Shown here one piece after another: positions 18,070 through 26,014 of a stretch of DNA of 53,247 nt (position 1 is its first letter; the number at the start of each line of letters is the position of its first letter). Source of the stretch: DATNPH01 sp036703315 (GTDB taxonomy: Bacteria > Cyanobacteriota > Cyanobacteriia > Cyanobacteriales > Coleofasciculaceae). The notes under the pieces are model-generated. The model worked only from the letters and a program-made list of their open reading frames with translations. It had not been told where the DNA came from and searched no databases. The stretch covers positions 1-53,247 of the forward strand of contig DATNPH010000053.1 of NCBI GenBank assembly GCA_036703315.1. Direction: 5' to 3'. Both the position numbers and the translations under genes were made by a program.

Positions 18070-18168
18070 TCACATTAGCGTGAGCACCAGCAGGGTGATA
18101 TCATCATAAATCTTTTGCTTACCACTAGGCTGCCATAGCGTGTAAAGGGCATTGCTGAATTCGGGTAT
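18070..18168 (-). pseudogene. C-terminal remnant of a SpoIIE/PP2C-type phosphatase
   Basis: The minus strand encodes SNALYTLWQPSGKQKIYDD followed by ITLLVLTLM and a stop. The DDITLLVL ending is the hallmark last strand of SpoIIE/RsbU-like PP2C phosphatases. Only about 31 residues remain. The frame is cut by a stop and then by the G/C-rich palindromic repeat at 18174-18246. On the other side of that repeat a 25-residue tail (18271-18348, containing GSWERLYEVVRRQDKV) overlaps a new ATG by 4 nt, suggesting the ruins of a two-gene operon. Confidence 0.5.
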
Positions 18169-18173
18169 AATTT

Positions 18174-18246
18174 AGCCCCCTAGCTCCCCAACTTTGGGGG
18201 GAACCACGCCTCAAAGTCCCCCAGAATTTGGGGATGCGAGGGGGCA
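18174..18246. repeat. G/C-rich double-hairpin repeat
   Basis: Two adjacent hairpins (CTCCCCAACTTTGGGGGG, then TCCCCCAGAATTTGGGGA) are enclosed by an outer CCCCCT/GAGGGGG inverted pair. This is a style of cyanobacterial REP-like element. It separates the phosphatase remnant from a second short gene tail. Confidence 0.55.
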
Positions 18247-18419
18247 GTGCAAGAACTCTAATCATCACGCTCATACTTTGTCTTGTCGTCTGACTACCTC
18301 ATAAAGTCGCTCCCAGCTTCCCCTAACTATTTTTAGATTAGACACCATGGGCGATTGCACACATCGAACTCATGAAAATCTTTCTCCCCTACTCCCTACT
18401 CCCCATTGTCAAAACCGGG

Positions 18420-18791
18420 TTAGCAAAAATTCAAAATTCTTTCTTTTAGCTTGTCAAATTCCACAGGCTTATGCAGATAGTCATCAGCGCCATAGTCCAT
18501 AGCTACTTGGTAATTTTGCTCATCACCATAAGCGGTAATCATATAGACTTTTAGTTGTGGAAACGAGTCTTTAATGATTTTGAGCAGTTCTAGCCCATTC
18601 ATTCCTGGCATATTAATATCCGAGAGAATCAGAACCACACAACCATCGTCTTGACTATTTAGATATTCCAGTGCCTCGTGTCCAGAAAAGGCAAAATGGA
18701 ATTTGATTTTACCTGCTTTTATTTCTCTCCTAAATTTTTGCGTGAATAATAATTGAACATCTACCTCATCATCGACAACCATTATTTTCAT
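18420..18791 (-). CDS. Single-domain response regulator (CheY-like)
   Basis: 123 residues forming one receiver domain: acidic pocket VVDDE, phosphoacceptor Asp in LSDINMPGMNG, Thr in MITAYGD, and Lys in LHKPVEF. There is no output domain. The ATG lies 2 bp beyond the stop of the giant kinase-AAA-histidine kinase gene, so they are almost certainly co-transcribed and this is its likely phosphoryl acceptor. The sequence is close in style to the first receiver of the hybrid at 14629-17586 (both carry a long basic helix 1 and DINMP), which suggests the three genes form one pathway. Confidence 0.92.
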   Translation of the reverse strand: MKIMVVDDEVDVQLLFTQKFRREIKAGKIKFHFAFSGHEALEYLNSQDDGCVVLILSDINMPGMNGLELLKIIKDSFPQLKVYMITAYGDEQNYQVAMDYGADDYLHKPVEFDKLKERILNFC

Positions 18792-18793
18792 GT

Positions 18794-21700
18794 TTAATCT
18801 CCCTTCGGCAAAACGATAGTAAACTCTGCATACTTACCCGCTTCTGTTTTTACTTTTATTACACCTTGATGCTCCTGAGCAATAATGTCGTGACTAATCG
18901 ATAGGCCCAACCCTGTACCTTGGCCAGTTGGTTTGGTGGTAAAAAAGGGATTAAAGATTTTATCTTTATGTTCCTCGGGTATACCTTTTCCGTTATCTCG
19001 GATGCGGATTTCTATCTGATCACCCAGGTTTTTGGTGCTGACCCAAAGTGTTGGGGAGAATTCCTCTGCTTCATTAGCAGGTGCTTGATAATGCATTTTC
19101 TTTTCATAGGCAGAATAACAAGCATTGTTGATGACATTCAGGAACACCCGGCTAATATTTTGGGGGACGACATTCACCTGACCAATAGACTCGTCATAGT
19201 TGGTTTTTATGATGACGTTGAAGGATGAATCTTTGGCACGCATTCCGTGATAGGCTAGATTGACATATTCCGCTAGTAAGGCATTGATATCAGTCGGCTG
19301 TCGCTCACCTGTTTTGCCTGCGGAGTGCATCAACATCCCCCGCACAATATTGTCAGCTCTTTTCCCATGTTCATTGATTTTTTTGACGTTTTGTGAGAGG
19401 TCATTCAAAATCTCTTCAATATATTCCGTTGCTTCTGAATCTAATCGGTCTTTTTGAGTGTCAATCTCTTCGAGTAGTTCCTCAGTTAACTCGGCGGAAA
19501 GTTCGGCAAAATTGTTAACAAAATTTAGGGGGTTTTTAATTTCATGGGCAATACCCGCTGTCAAGGCTCCCAGAGATGCTAATTTCTCTTGGGCGATAAT
19601 CTGAGCTTGGGTAGCTTTGAGCTTTTCCAGGGTAGCTCCGAGTTCCTGATTTTTCTCGCGTAGTTCCTGTGTTCTCTCATCTACCTTGATTTCCAGAGTC
19701 CGGCTGTAATCTTCTAATTGCGCGTAGAGACGAGAATTTTCAATGGAGATAGCCGCCTGGGAAGACAGAAGTCTTAAGACTTCAACGCGATCGGGAGTAA
19801 ACGCGCCTGCGGTAAGATTATTTTCCAAGTAGAGGATACCGATTAGTTTTCCTTGATTGAGTAGGGGAGTGCAGAGAATCGATTTCGGCTCAGTGGCGAC
19901 AATGTAAGGATCGCTAGTAAATTGTCCCTGATTAGCTGCGTCATTTAAGACAACATTTTCCTGGGTGCGGGCGACATAGTTGATGATAGAGGATGACAAG
20001 AAAGGCATCTGGTTGGATCCATCTTGTAAGTCTATTGGAATAGATTGCAGTGTAGTAACCCGCTCGGAATCCACCACTCCTTCAGCTTCAATAACCCAGT
20101 TACCAACTTTGTCTAAAATCAAAAAGCCTTTTTGAGCGCCTGCATTCTCAATGACTGTTTTCATCAACTTTCCCAGCAACTTATCCAGCACAATTTCCCC
20201 CGAAATGGTTTGTGAGGCTTTGAGTACGCTGGTTAAATCTAAGGCAGTGGAGATACTTTGCCCTGTGGTCGTCGAGGTGGTTAAGGTTTCCTGAAGAGTA
20301 CTTGTCTCAGCTTTGGCGAAAACCTGTGGGTATCGTGACTCTAAGCCCTTCACCTTGGCTGTTGCACCCCAGCGCTGGTAGGCGTAGTGGGCATCTTGCA
20401 GGTAGAGGTGGGCAAGACGGTTTTGGCGTCTGGCTAGATAAAACTTGCCTGCCAGTTCATTGGCAAGGGCTTCTTCGTTGAGATATTCGTTTTCTTGGGC
20501 TAGGGTAATGGCTTTGTCGTAATATTCCCTGGCATCCCCATCGTTGCCTGCTACACGGGCGCGTTCGGCTTCCACTAAGTAAAATTTATGGAGAAAATTC
20601 ATTGGGGCATGATGCGCCCACATTTCCATCTTCTGTTGGTTGGCAGTCACTTTGGCGAGAATGCGTTCTTGCTCAGATTCTGGGGTATCAGCAAACACGG
20701 CAACTCGCACTAGAGAATCGTAGAAATGAAAGGCAGCAACAGACGGCGTGGCTATCATCGCGTCTAAATATTTTTCTGCTATTGCTGCATTTTCCAGGGC
20801 TTGATGGTAATCCTCAAATAAATAACAAAGGATAAATTTGTGTAAATGTAAATCCCCAATTCCGTATCTATCATGGGTGTCATACATCATTGGCAGCCTT
20901 TTCTGTTCGTCGTAGGCTTCACCAATTAAACGACACGGATTTTCCGAGCGACCCATCAAATTTAAGATGACTTGCCAATAGCTATTCAGATACGAGAGAA
21001 CCAGATTCTGATTGATGCGAGCTAGGGCATCACTATATTTGTCCATCTCCCGTTCAAGCCCTGCCAGTTCTTTGCCCATCCAGTATAAAAAGGAGGAGTA
21101 GCCGTAAGCATTAAAAGCAGAAAATAGTAAATCTCCGGTTTCCAGTCCACTTTGATATCCTTCCAAAAAAGGTTTTAGTGTTTCTCTGATGTGTTCCTTC
21201 CAATGTAGAGCGAAATAATTTACTAGGAAGAAAACCGCTGCTTTGATTTTTTTTATGTTGAACCGCTCTAGCAGTTTCAAAGCGAGTTGACCAAATTGAT
21301 AGCCCGAATCAATATCGAACACTACGCCGCACAAAACAATCCCATAAGAGCCATACCCTTGGGCTGATAGAGGTGTATTCCCGTATTGGATCGATAAATT
21401 GACCATTTGCAACGCGCATAGCGTGAAAAGTCCGGGGTTGCCATCATAGGCTGGGTGTATGACATCAAATAGCAGATCCATTGCTGCCAATTTTTCAGGA
21501 TCGGTCATTTCTGGAAGGTCAATTAAATCCTCAATTCGCTTGCCAATCCACGCCGATTTTGTCTCCTCTATAGCTTGTATAATCTCTGATTGGCTGGGAT
21601 TTTCAGGCAACGTTATTCCTAACAGATCTAAAATTTCCAGCCCGCTTTTCATCGCTTCCGGTAGTTTGTGCTGGCTGGAATAGCCTAATACGCGAACTTT

Positions 21701-24304
21701 ATAGACTTTCACTGTATCCAGCACGGTTTTCGCGCGATTTCGCACGACCTTTGCCAATTGCTCCATCTGCTTACAGTCGCCGCTGAGGTAGGCGGCTTCT
21801 GCGGCTTCCCCATACAGACCTAGTGTCAAGTTATACTGGCGTTCCCAGCTATCTTCCCCTAACAAGCTCAAGCCTATTTGTAAGTAATTGAATGCAGGTT
21901 GGTAGGCGGCAGAGGCTTTCGCTTTTTTGCCTACCATCAGGTTTAATTGGGCTAGCTCGTCCTGTTGAGCCTGTTGATTAATTAACCCTCTACCTTGGTT
22001 CAATTGATTGACGATATCAAAGAGTTTTTGCTCTCGTTTTTCTGGAGAGGTATTTCGCAGCAGCAGTTGCCCCACTTGCCAATGCACGGCTTGTTTGCTG
22101 TTTGTAGGAATTAGGGAATAAACAGCTTGCTGGATGCGATCGTGAGCAAACTTGTACTCAACCGTAACCGCTTCCACCAAACCTTGTACGTCGAGTTCTA
22201 TCAGCTTGTAGGCATCGCTCAATGGCAAGATTAAGCCTTCTTGCATTGCTCCCCACAGCTCGGTGGCTGTTTGTTGGGGGGATTTTTCGCAAACAATAGC
22301 CAAGGTCTGGAGGTTGAACTGATTACCAATACAAGCGGCCAATTTCAAAACTTGTTGGGTAGGACGCGGCAACTTCTGCACTTTGGCTGCCATTAGTTCA
22401 ACCACATTATCCGTGATGTTTTGTGCTTGAATTTGCTCTAAATTCCACTGCCACCTCCCTTTACTTCCCTCCTTGCCAAGTGGGGATATCAGGGGAGTGA
22501 CATCAAAGGTCAACAAATTTTCGCTATACAGTGACTTCAAAAATTCATTAATAAAAAAAGGATTGCCATTGGTTTTGACGAGCACTAATTCTGCAAGTGG
22601 TCTGGCTCTTTCTGGCACACATTTGAGCGTGTCGGCAATCAACTGATTGACATTGGACAAGTCAAGAGGACCGAGATTAATAGAATTTACAATCCCCCCG
22701 ACCTTATGAATCTCATCCAGCGTCAACATCAAGGGATGCCCTTCACTAACTTCGTTATCCCGATACGCACCGATGATAAACAGATATTGGCTATCGGGCG
22801 TAGTCATCAACAATTCAATCAATTTCAGTGAAGCCCCATCTGCCCACTGTAAATCGTCCAAAAATAGCACCAGTGGATGTTCTGGCTTAGTAAAAACTTT
22901 AATGAAGTTTTGAAATACCAAGTTAAAGCGATTTTGGGCTTCGGCGGGAGCGAGTTCGGGTAAGGCGGGTTGGGTACCAATAATCAGTTCCACTTCGGGA
23001 ATCACATCAATGATCACCTGACCGTTGTCGCCGAGAGTGGCTAAAAGTTTTTCGCGCCATGCGCCTATCTGGGCTTCGCTTTCGGTCAACAGCTGCAAAA
23101 TTAAGGAGCGGAAGGCTTGCACTAGCGACGCATAAGGAATATCTCTTTGAAATTGATCAAACTTGCCAGAGATAAAGTATCCTCGCTGTCGCGTAATTGG
23201 CTTATAGACTTCCTGTACCAAAGCCGACTTACCGATGCCGGAATAACCGGCTACCAACATCATTTCCACTCCCCCCTTAGTAAGGGAGGGTTGGATTTTC
23301 GATTGGGAATTTACATCTACTTTTCTGACGGCTACTCGCTCAAATGCAGCTAGTATAGTTTCTACTTCTTTTTCCCTGCCATAGAGCTTTTGCGGAATTT
23401 GAAATCGGTCTGAGACATCGGCACGCCCTAGCGTGAAAGGGTCAATCTGTCCTTGAGCTTGCCATTGCCTGTGACATTCCTCTAAGTCTGCCTTCAGACC
23501 ATACGCTGATTGATAACGGTCTTCGGCATTCTTAGCCATTAATTTCATAACAATGTCAGAAACAGCCTTAGGAATCTCCTCTGTCCTCACTAAAGCTCCG
23601 TCCCTGATCATCTGTTCCGGTGGTGTGGGAAGTTTGGCAATGTGTGAATGCACCAACTCCATTGCATCAGTTGTCTCGAAAGGCAGTTGTCCTGTTAGCA
23701 ATTCATAGAAGGTCGCTCCCAGCGAGTAAAAGTCAGTGCGGTAATCGATCGCTCGATTCATCCGCCCCGTTTGTTCTGGGGATATGTAGGCTAGCGTCCC
23801 TTCTAAAACATTGGGGTTGCGTAGAGTTTGGTTTTCTTGCGAGAGAACTGTTGAAATCCCAAAGTCAATTAGTTTGAGTTGACCCGTCGTTGAGTTCAAA
23901 ACAATGTTGGACGGGTTAATATCTTTGTGTATAACGTGACGTTGATGCACCTGACCAAGGATGTCTGCGACCTGAATGGCAAGGGACAGAAACTCGCTCA
24001 GGGATAATTGCCTTCTCTGCATTAACGGCTTGAGGGATTCACCGCCAAAATCTTCCAGTACCATCACCCAGTGGTTGTGGTCATTTTCCAGGCTGTAGGC
24101 ATCCACTACCCCCATCAGGTCTAAGCTTTTGGTAATTTCATACTCCCGCTTGAACCAGGCTATTTTTTCCGGCGGTGGATAGGCTTGTTTCAGCATCTTG
24201 AGGACAACGGGTTGGTTATCTACTTGCCGTTGTCCGTGATAGATCAGTGAGTTAGCACTTTCATAGAGTTTTTCGGTAATTTGGTAGCCTGAAATAGTTA
24301 GCAT
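18794..24304 (-). CDS. Giant Ser/Thr kinase-AAA ATPase-TPR-GAF-histidine kinase fusion
   Basis: 1836 residues from the ATG at 24304, chosen because the kinase domain begins at once (LTISGYQITEKLYES). The Ser/Thr kinase domain has invariant Lys36, catalytic loop HKDINPSN (126-133, HKD instead of HRD) and DFG (147-149). An AAA ATPase follows with Walker A GYSGIGKS (353-360) and FLDDLQWAD as Walker B. Then come a long TPR-like helical region, a GAF domain, a coiled coil, HisKA (GIAHEIKNPLN) and HATPase (NGKGIPE, GTGLGLSIS). This is the cyanobacterial HstK-like family described for Nostoc. The gene carries an in-frame palindromic insertion (PSLTKGG, 339-345). It heads an operon with the receiver gene. 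Signal and targets are unknown. Confidence 0.93.
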   Translation of the reverse strand: MLTISGYQITEKLYESANSLIYHGQRQVDNQPVVLKMLKQAYPPPEKIAWFKREYEITKSLDLMGVVDAYSLENDHNHWVMVLEDFGGESLKPLMQRRQLSLSEFLSLAIQVADILGQVHQRHVIHKDINPSNIVLNSTTGQLKLIDFGISTVLSQENQTLRNPNVLEGTLAYISPEQTGRMNRAIDYRTDFYSLGATFYELLTGQLPFETTDAMELVHSHIAKLPTPPEQMIRDGALVRTEEIPKAVSDIVMKLMAKNAEDRYQSAYGLKADLEECHRQWQAQGQIDPFTLGRADVSDRFQIPQKLYGREKEVETILAAFERVAVRKVDVNSQSKIQPSLTKGGVEMMLVAGYSGIGKSALVQEVYKPITRQRGYFISGKFDQFQRDIPYASLVQAFRSLILQLLTESEAQIGAWREKLLATLGDNGQVIIDVIPEVELIIGTQPALPELAPAEAQNRFNLVFQNFIKVFTKPEHPLVLFLDDLQWADGASLKLIELLMTTPDSQYLFIIGAYRDNEVSEGHPLMLTLDEIHKVGGIVNSINLGPLDLSNVNQLIADTLKCVPERARPLAELVLVKTNGNPFFINEFLKSLYSENLLTFDVTPLISPLGKEGSKGRWQWNLEQIQAQNITDNVVELMAAKVQKLPRPTQQVLKLAACIGNQFNLQTLAIVCEKSPQQTATELWGAMQEGLILPLSDAYKLIELDVQGLVEAVTVEYKFAHDRIQQAVYSLIPTNSKQAVHWQVGQLLLRNTSPEKREQKLFDIVNQLNQGRGLINQQAQQDELAQLNLMVGKKAKASAAYQPAFNYLQIGLSLLGEDSWERQYNLTLGLYGEAAEAAYLSGDCKQMEQLAKVVRNRAKTVLDTVKVYKVRVLGYSSQHKLPEAMKSGLEILDLLGITLPENPSQSEIIQAIEETKSAWIGKRIEDLIDLPEMTDPEKLAAMDLLFDVIHPAYDGNPGLFTLCALQMVNLSIQYGNTPLSAQGYGSYGIVLCGVVFDIDSGYQFGQLALKLLERFNIKKIKAAVFFLVNYFALHWKEHIRETLKPFLEGYQSGLETGDLLFSAFNAYGYSSFLYWMGKELAGLEREMDKYSDALARINQNLVLSYLNSYWQVILNLMGRSENPCRLIGEAYDEQKRLPMMYDTHDRYGIGDLHLHKFILCYLFEDYHQALENAAIAEKYLDAMIATPSVAAFHFYDSLVRVAVFADTPESEQERILAKVTANQQKMEMWAHHAPMNFLHKFYLVEAERARVAGNDGDAREYYDKAITLAQENEYLNEEALANELAGKFYLARRQNRLAHLYLQDAHYAYQRWGATAKVKGLESRYPQVFAKAETSTLQETLTTSTTTGQSISTALDLTSVLKASQTISGEIVLDKLLGKLMKTVIENAGAQKGFLILDKVGNWVIEAEGVVDSERVTTLQSIPIDLQDGSNQMPFLSSSIINYVARTQENVVLNDAANQGQFTSDPYIVATEPKSILCTPLLNQGKLIGILYLENNLTAGAFTPDRVEVLRLLSSQAAISIENSRLYAQLEDYSRTLEIKVDERTQELREKNQELGATLEKLKATQAQIIAQEKLASLGALTAGIAHEIKNPLNFVNNFAELSAELTEELLEEIDTQKDRLDSEATEYIEEILNDLSQNVKKINEHGKRADNIVRGMLMHSAGKTGERQPTDINALLAEYVNLAYHGMRAKDSSFNVIIKTNYDESIGQVNVVPQNISRVFLNVINNACYSAYEKKMHYQAPANEAEEFSPTLWVSTKNLGDQIEIRIRDNGKGIPEEHKDKIFNPFFTTKPTGQGTGLGLSISHDIIAQEHQGVIKVKTEAGKYAEFTIVLPKGD
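23268..23294. repeat. In-frame palindromic repeat inside the giant kinase gene
   Basis: The palindromic C-run/TTAGTAAGGGAGGG sequence sits between the kinase and the Walker A strand and encodes PSLTKGG on the minus strand. A close relative lies inside the YcaO gene at 27410-27437. It appears to be a REP-like element tolerated in an interdomain linker. Confidence 0.6.
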
Positions 24305-24598
24305 CGTTAGTTCGCTTTTTGCTAGTTTCAAAGGACAACTGACTGATGGACTGACAAAGTGGCTGAAAGCACTACCCAATCAGCCTTTCATTTGTCTAAC
24401 TCCTTGAGGCACCCAATCTTTATCTAACAAGTCTTTTATAGATTCTATAAATTTGTTCCCCAGAGATTTCTTAATCCCTCCAAGGTTTTTTTGTAGGATC
24501 CGCTCTTGGAAGCGTAACGCATCAATGTTATGGGATAGCGGATATCTGACGGGTTGGGCGCAGCTGTAACTTACCCTACAAGCTACTGATTCATTAAG

Positions 24599-24771
24599 GG
24601 CGGCGGGGATACCACATCCCAAGAGTGCGTGTGGAGGAAAGCCGCCCGCCTACCCGTAGTTTAGTGGTTAGTGGGGGGGCAATAAACAACATCAAAGTCA
24701 AAAACTATAAGGAGAAACTACTATCTACTAACCACTAACTACTAACTGAATCTCCACCCCTTGTGGGTGGA
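24599..24771. repeat. Cluster of inverted repeats between the giant kinase and the amidohydrolase
   Basis: Three nested or adjacent structures are present. GGGCGGC/GCCGCCC (24599-24605 with 24641-24647). A TTAGTGGTTAGT-type block at 24658-24673 is inverted at ~24727-24743. A perfect 7-bp hairpin TCCACCC/GGGTGGA lies at 24753-24771. The layout recalls subterminal hairpins of IS200/IS605-type elements, but no transposase is present. An open frame at 24380-24622 is made largely of this kind of repeat DNA and is not annotated. Confidence 0.45.
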
Positions 24772-24797
24772 GTATTCAACCGCAGCTGTCTAGACAT

Positions 24798-25892
24798 TTA
24801 AAAACTTTGGGTTTCCAGCCCGTAAAAACGAATCGGATTATCCCAGAGGAGCTTTTGCACGGTTTTCTCAGACCATCGATCGCTCAACGCTATAACGTCC
24901 GCTATCATGCCTGGCTTGTGGTCTATGTGGGGGAAGTCAGAACTGAAGAGCAAGTTATCAGAACCGATGCAGTTGATAATCTCATGAAGATAAGGCTCTG
25001 AGGGTTCAATTGAGATAAAGCACTGGCGGCGGAAATACTCGGACGGTTTCATCTTCACGTTGTCTTTCACTTCCCAGGCACATAGCTCATACTCCTCATC
25101 CAACCGCCATAGCCAGTAGGGTAGCCATCCGCAGCCAGCCTCCAGAAAGCCTACCCGCAGCTTGGGATGGCGCTCTAATACTCCCCCTTCGATAATGGCT
25201 AACATCGCCATCATCTGTTCCATGGGATGAGAACAGGCATGCAGGGCAAACCGAGTGTTAAACCTATCAGCTCCAGTGGATGGCAATCGGCAATGGGTTC
25301 CCTCATGAATGCTTACAGCGATTCCTAGCCGTTCGCACTCCGTCCAAAATGCCTCGTAGGCAGGGTCAGAAAGCAGCCGCCCCTTCACTGGGTTGGGTCG
25401 CAAAAACACGGCTTTCCAGCCAAACTCGGCGATTCGATGCAATTCGGGTACCATCTCGTCCGGGTCGTGCAGATTAATCGCTCCCACGCCTCTGAGGATT
25501 TGTGAGTCATAGCTGCAAAAGTCTCGTAACCAATTATTATAGGCGCGGGTGAAGGCTCCAACCAGTTGCGGCTCCATTGTATCGATCGCAAAAAGCCACA
25601 GTCCCATAGTCGGATAGAGAAAGGAGACATCAACCCCCATTTTCTTGATTGCCTTGACTTGAGACGCTGGGTCGTAGCTTTTGATTCCATAGCTGGTATA
25701 GTCCCGAATCATCACTTTCAGCCCTTCAGCCTGGAGTTCGTCGGATACCTTGTTAACAATCTTCTGCCCTTCGACTGTCATGTCCTTTGATGGCGCACGG
25801 CTCTTAAATGCAGGTTCGAGGTACTTTTCCCACATATCGATCGGCTCGAATACATGGCAATCTGCATCTATAATTTGATATCCATTAAACAT
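24798..25892 (-). CDS. Metal-dependent amidohydrolase (amidohydrolase 2 / ACMSD-like TIM barrel)
   Basis: 364 residues, single TIM-barrel hydrolase domain. Metal ligands are suggested by DADCH (residues 9-13, a D-x-D-x-H variant of the usual HxH), His196 (VSIHEGTH) and Asp319 (FSSDFPHID). The family hydrolyses or decarboxylates amide and ring substrates using a divalent metal. It starts about 120 bp downstream of the cyclodehydratase gene on the same strand, so co-transcription is plausible. Established knowledge: bottromycin clusters pair YcaO enzymes with an amidohydrolase (PurAH) that removes a follower peptide. A peptide-processing role here is inference only; a generic catabolic enzyme is the alternative. 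Confidence 0.85.
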   Translation of the reverse strand: MFNGYQIIDADCHVFEPIDMWEKYLEPAFKSRAPSKDMTVEGQKIVNKVSDELQAEGLKVMIRDYTSYGIKSYDPASQVKAIKKMGVDVSFLYPTMGLWLFAIDTMEPQLVGAFTRAYNNWLRDFCSYDSQILRGVGAINLHDPDEMVPELHRIAEFGWKAVFLRPNPVKGRLLSDPAYEAFWTECERLGIAVSIHEGTHCRLPSTGADRFNTRFALHACSHPMEQMMAMLAIIEGGVLERHPKLRVGFLEAGCGWLPYWLWRLDEEYELCAWEVKDNVKMKPSEYFRRQCFISIEPSEPYLHEIINCIGSDNLLFSSDFPHIDHKPGMIADVIALSDRWSEKTVQKLLWDNPIRFYGLETQSF

Positions 25893-25911
25893 GGCTAGCT
25901 TGAAAATAGGG

Positions 25912-25931
25912 AGTGGTTAGTGGTTAGTGGG
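25912..25931. repeat. Heptamer tandem repeat (GTGGTTA)n
   Basis: Short tandem array GAGTGGTTAGTGGTTAGTGG just upstream of the amidohydrolase start. It is the same word found in inverted orientation at 24658-24743 and is a typical cyanobacterial short tandemly repeated repetitive sequence. Confidence 0.5.
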
Positions 25932-26014
25932 GAAGAGAGATTTTCATGGCTTGTTTGTGCCTGCCGCGCAGCGTGTCTAATCGGATTTAAAACTTTGACA
26001 CATCTTGCGCTCCC

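Noticed and set aside
24380..24622. Open frame of 80 codons directly upstream of the giant kinase
   Set aside because: Its middle part is translated intergenic repeat DNA of a common cyanobacterial type, it has no recognised domain and it abuts the kinase frame; the real kinase start is 75 bp further in.
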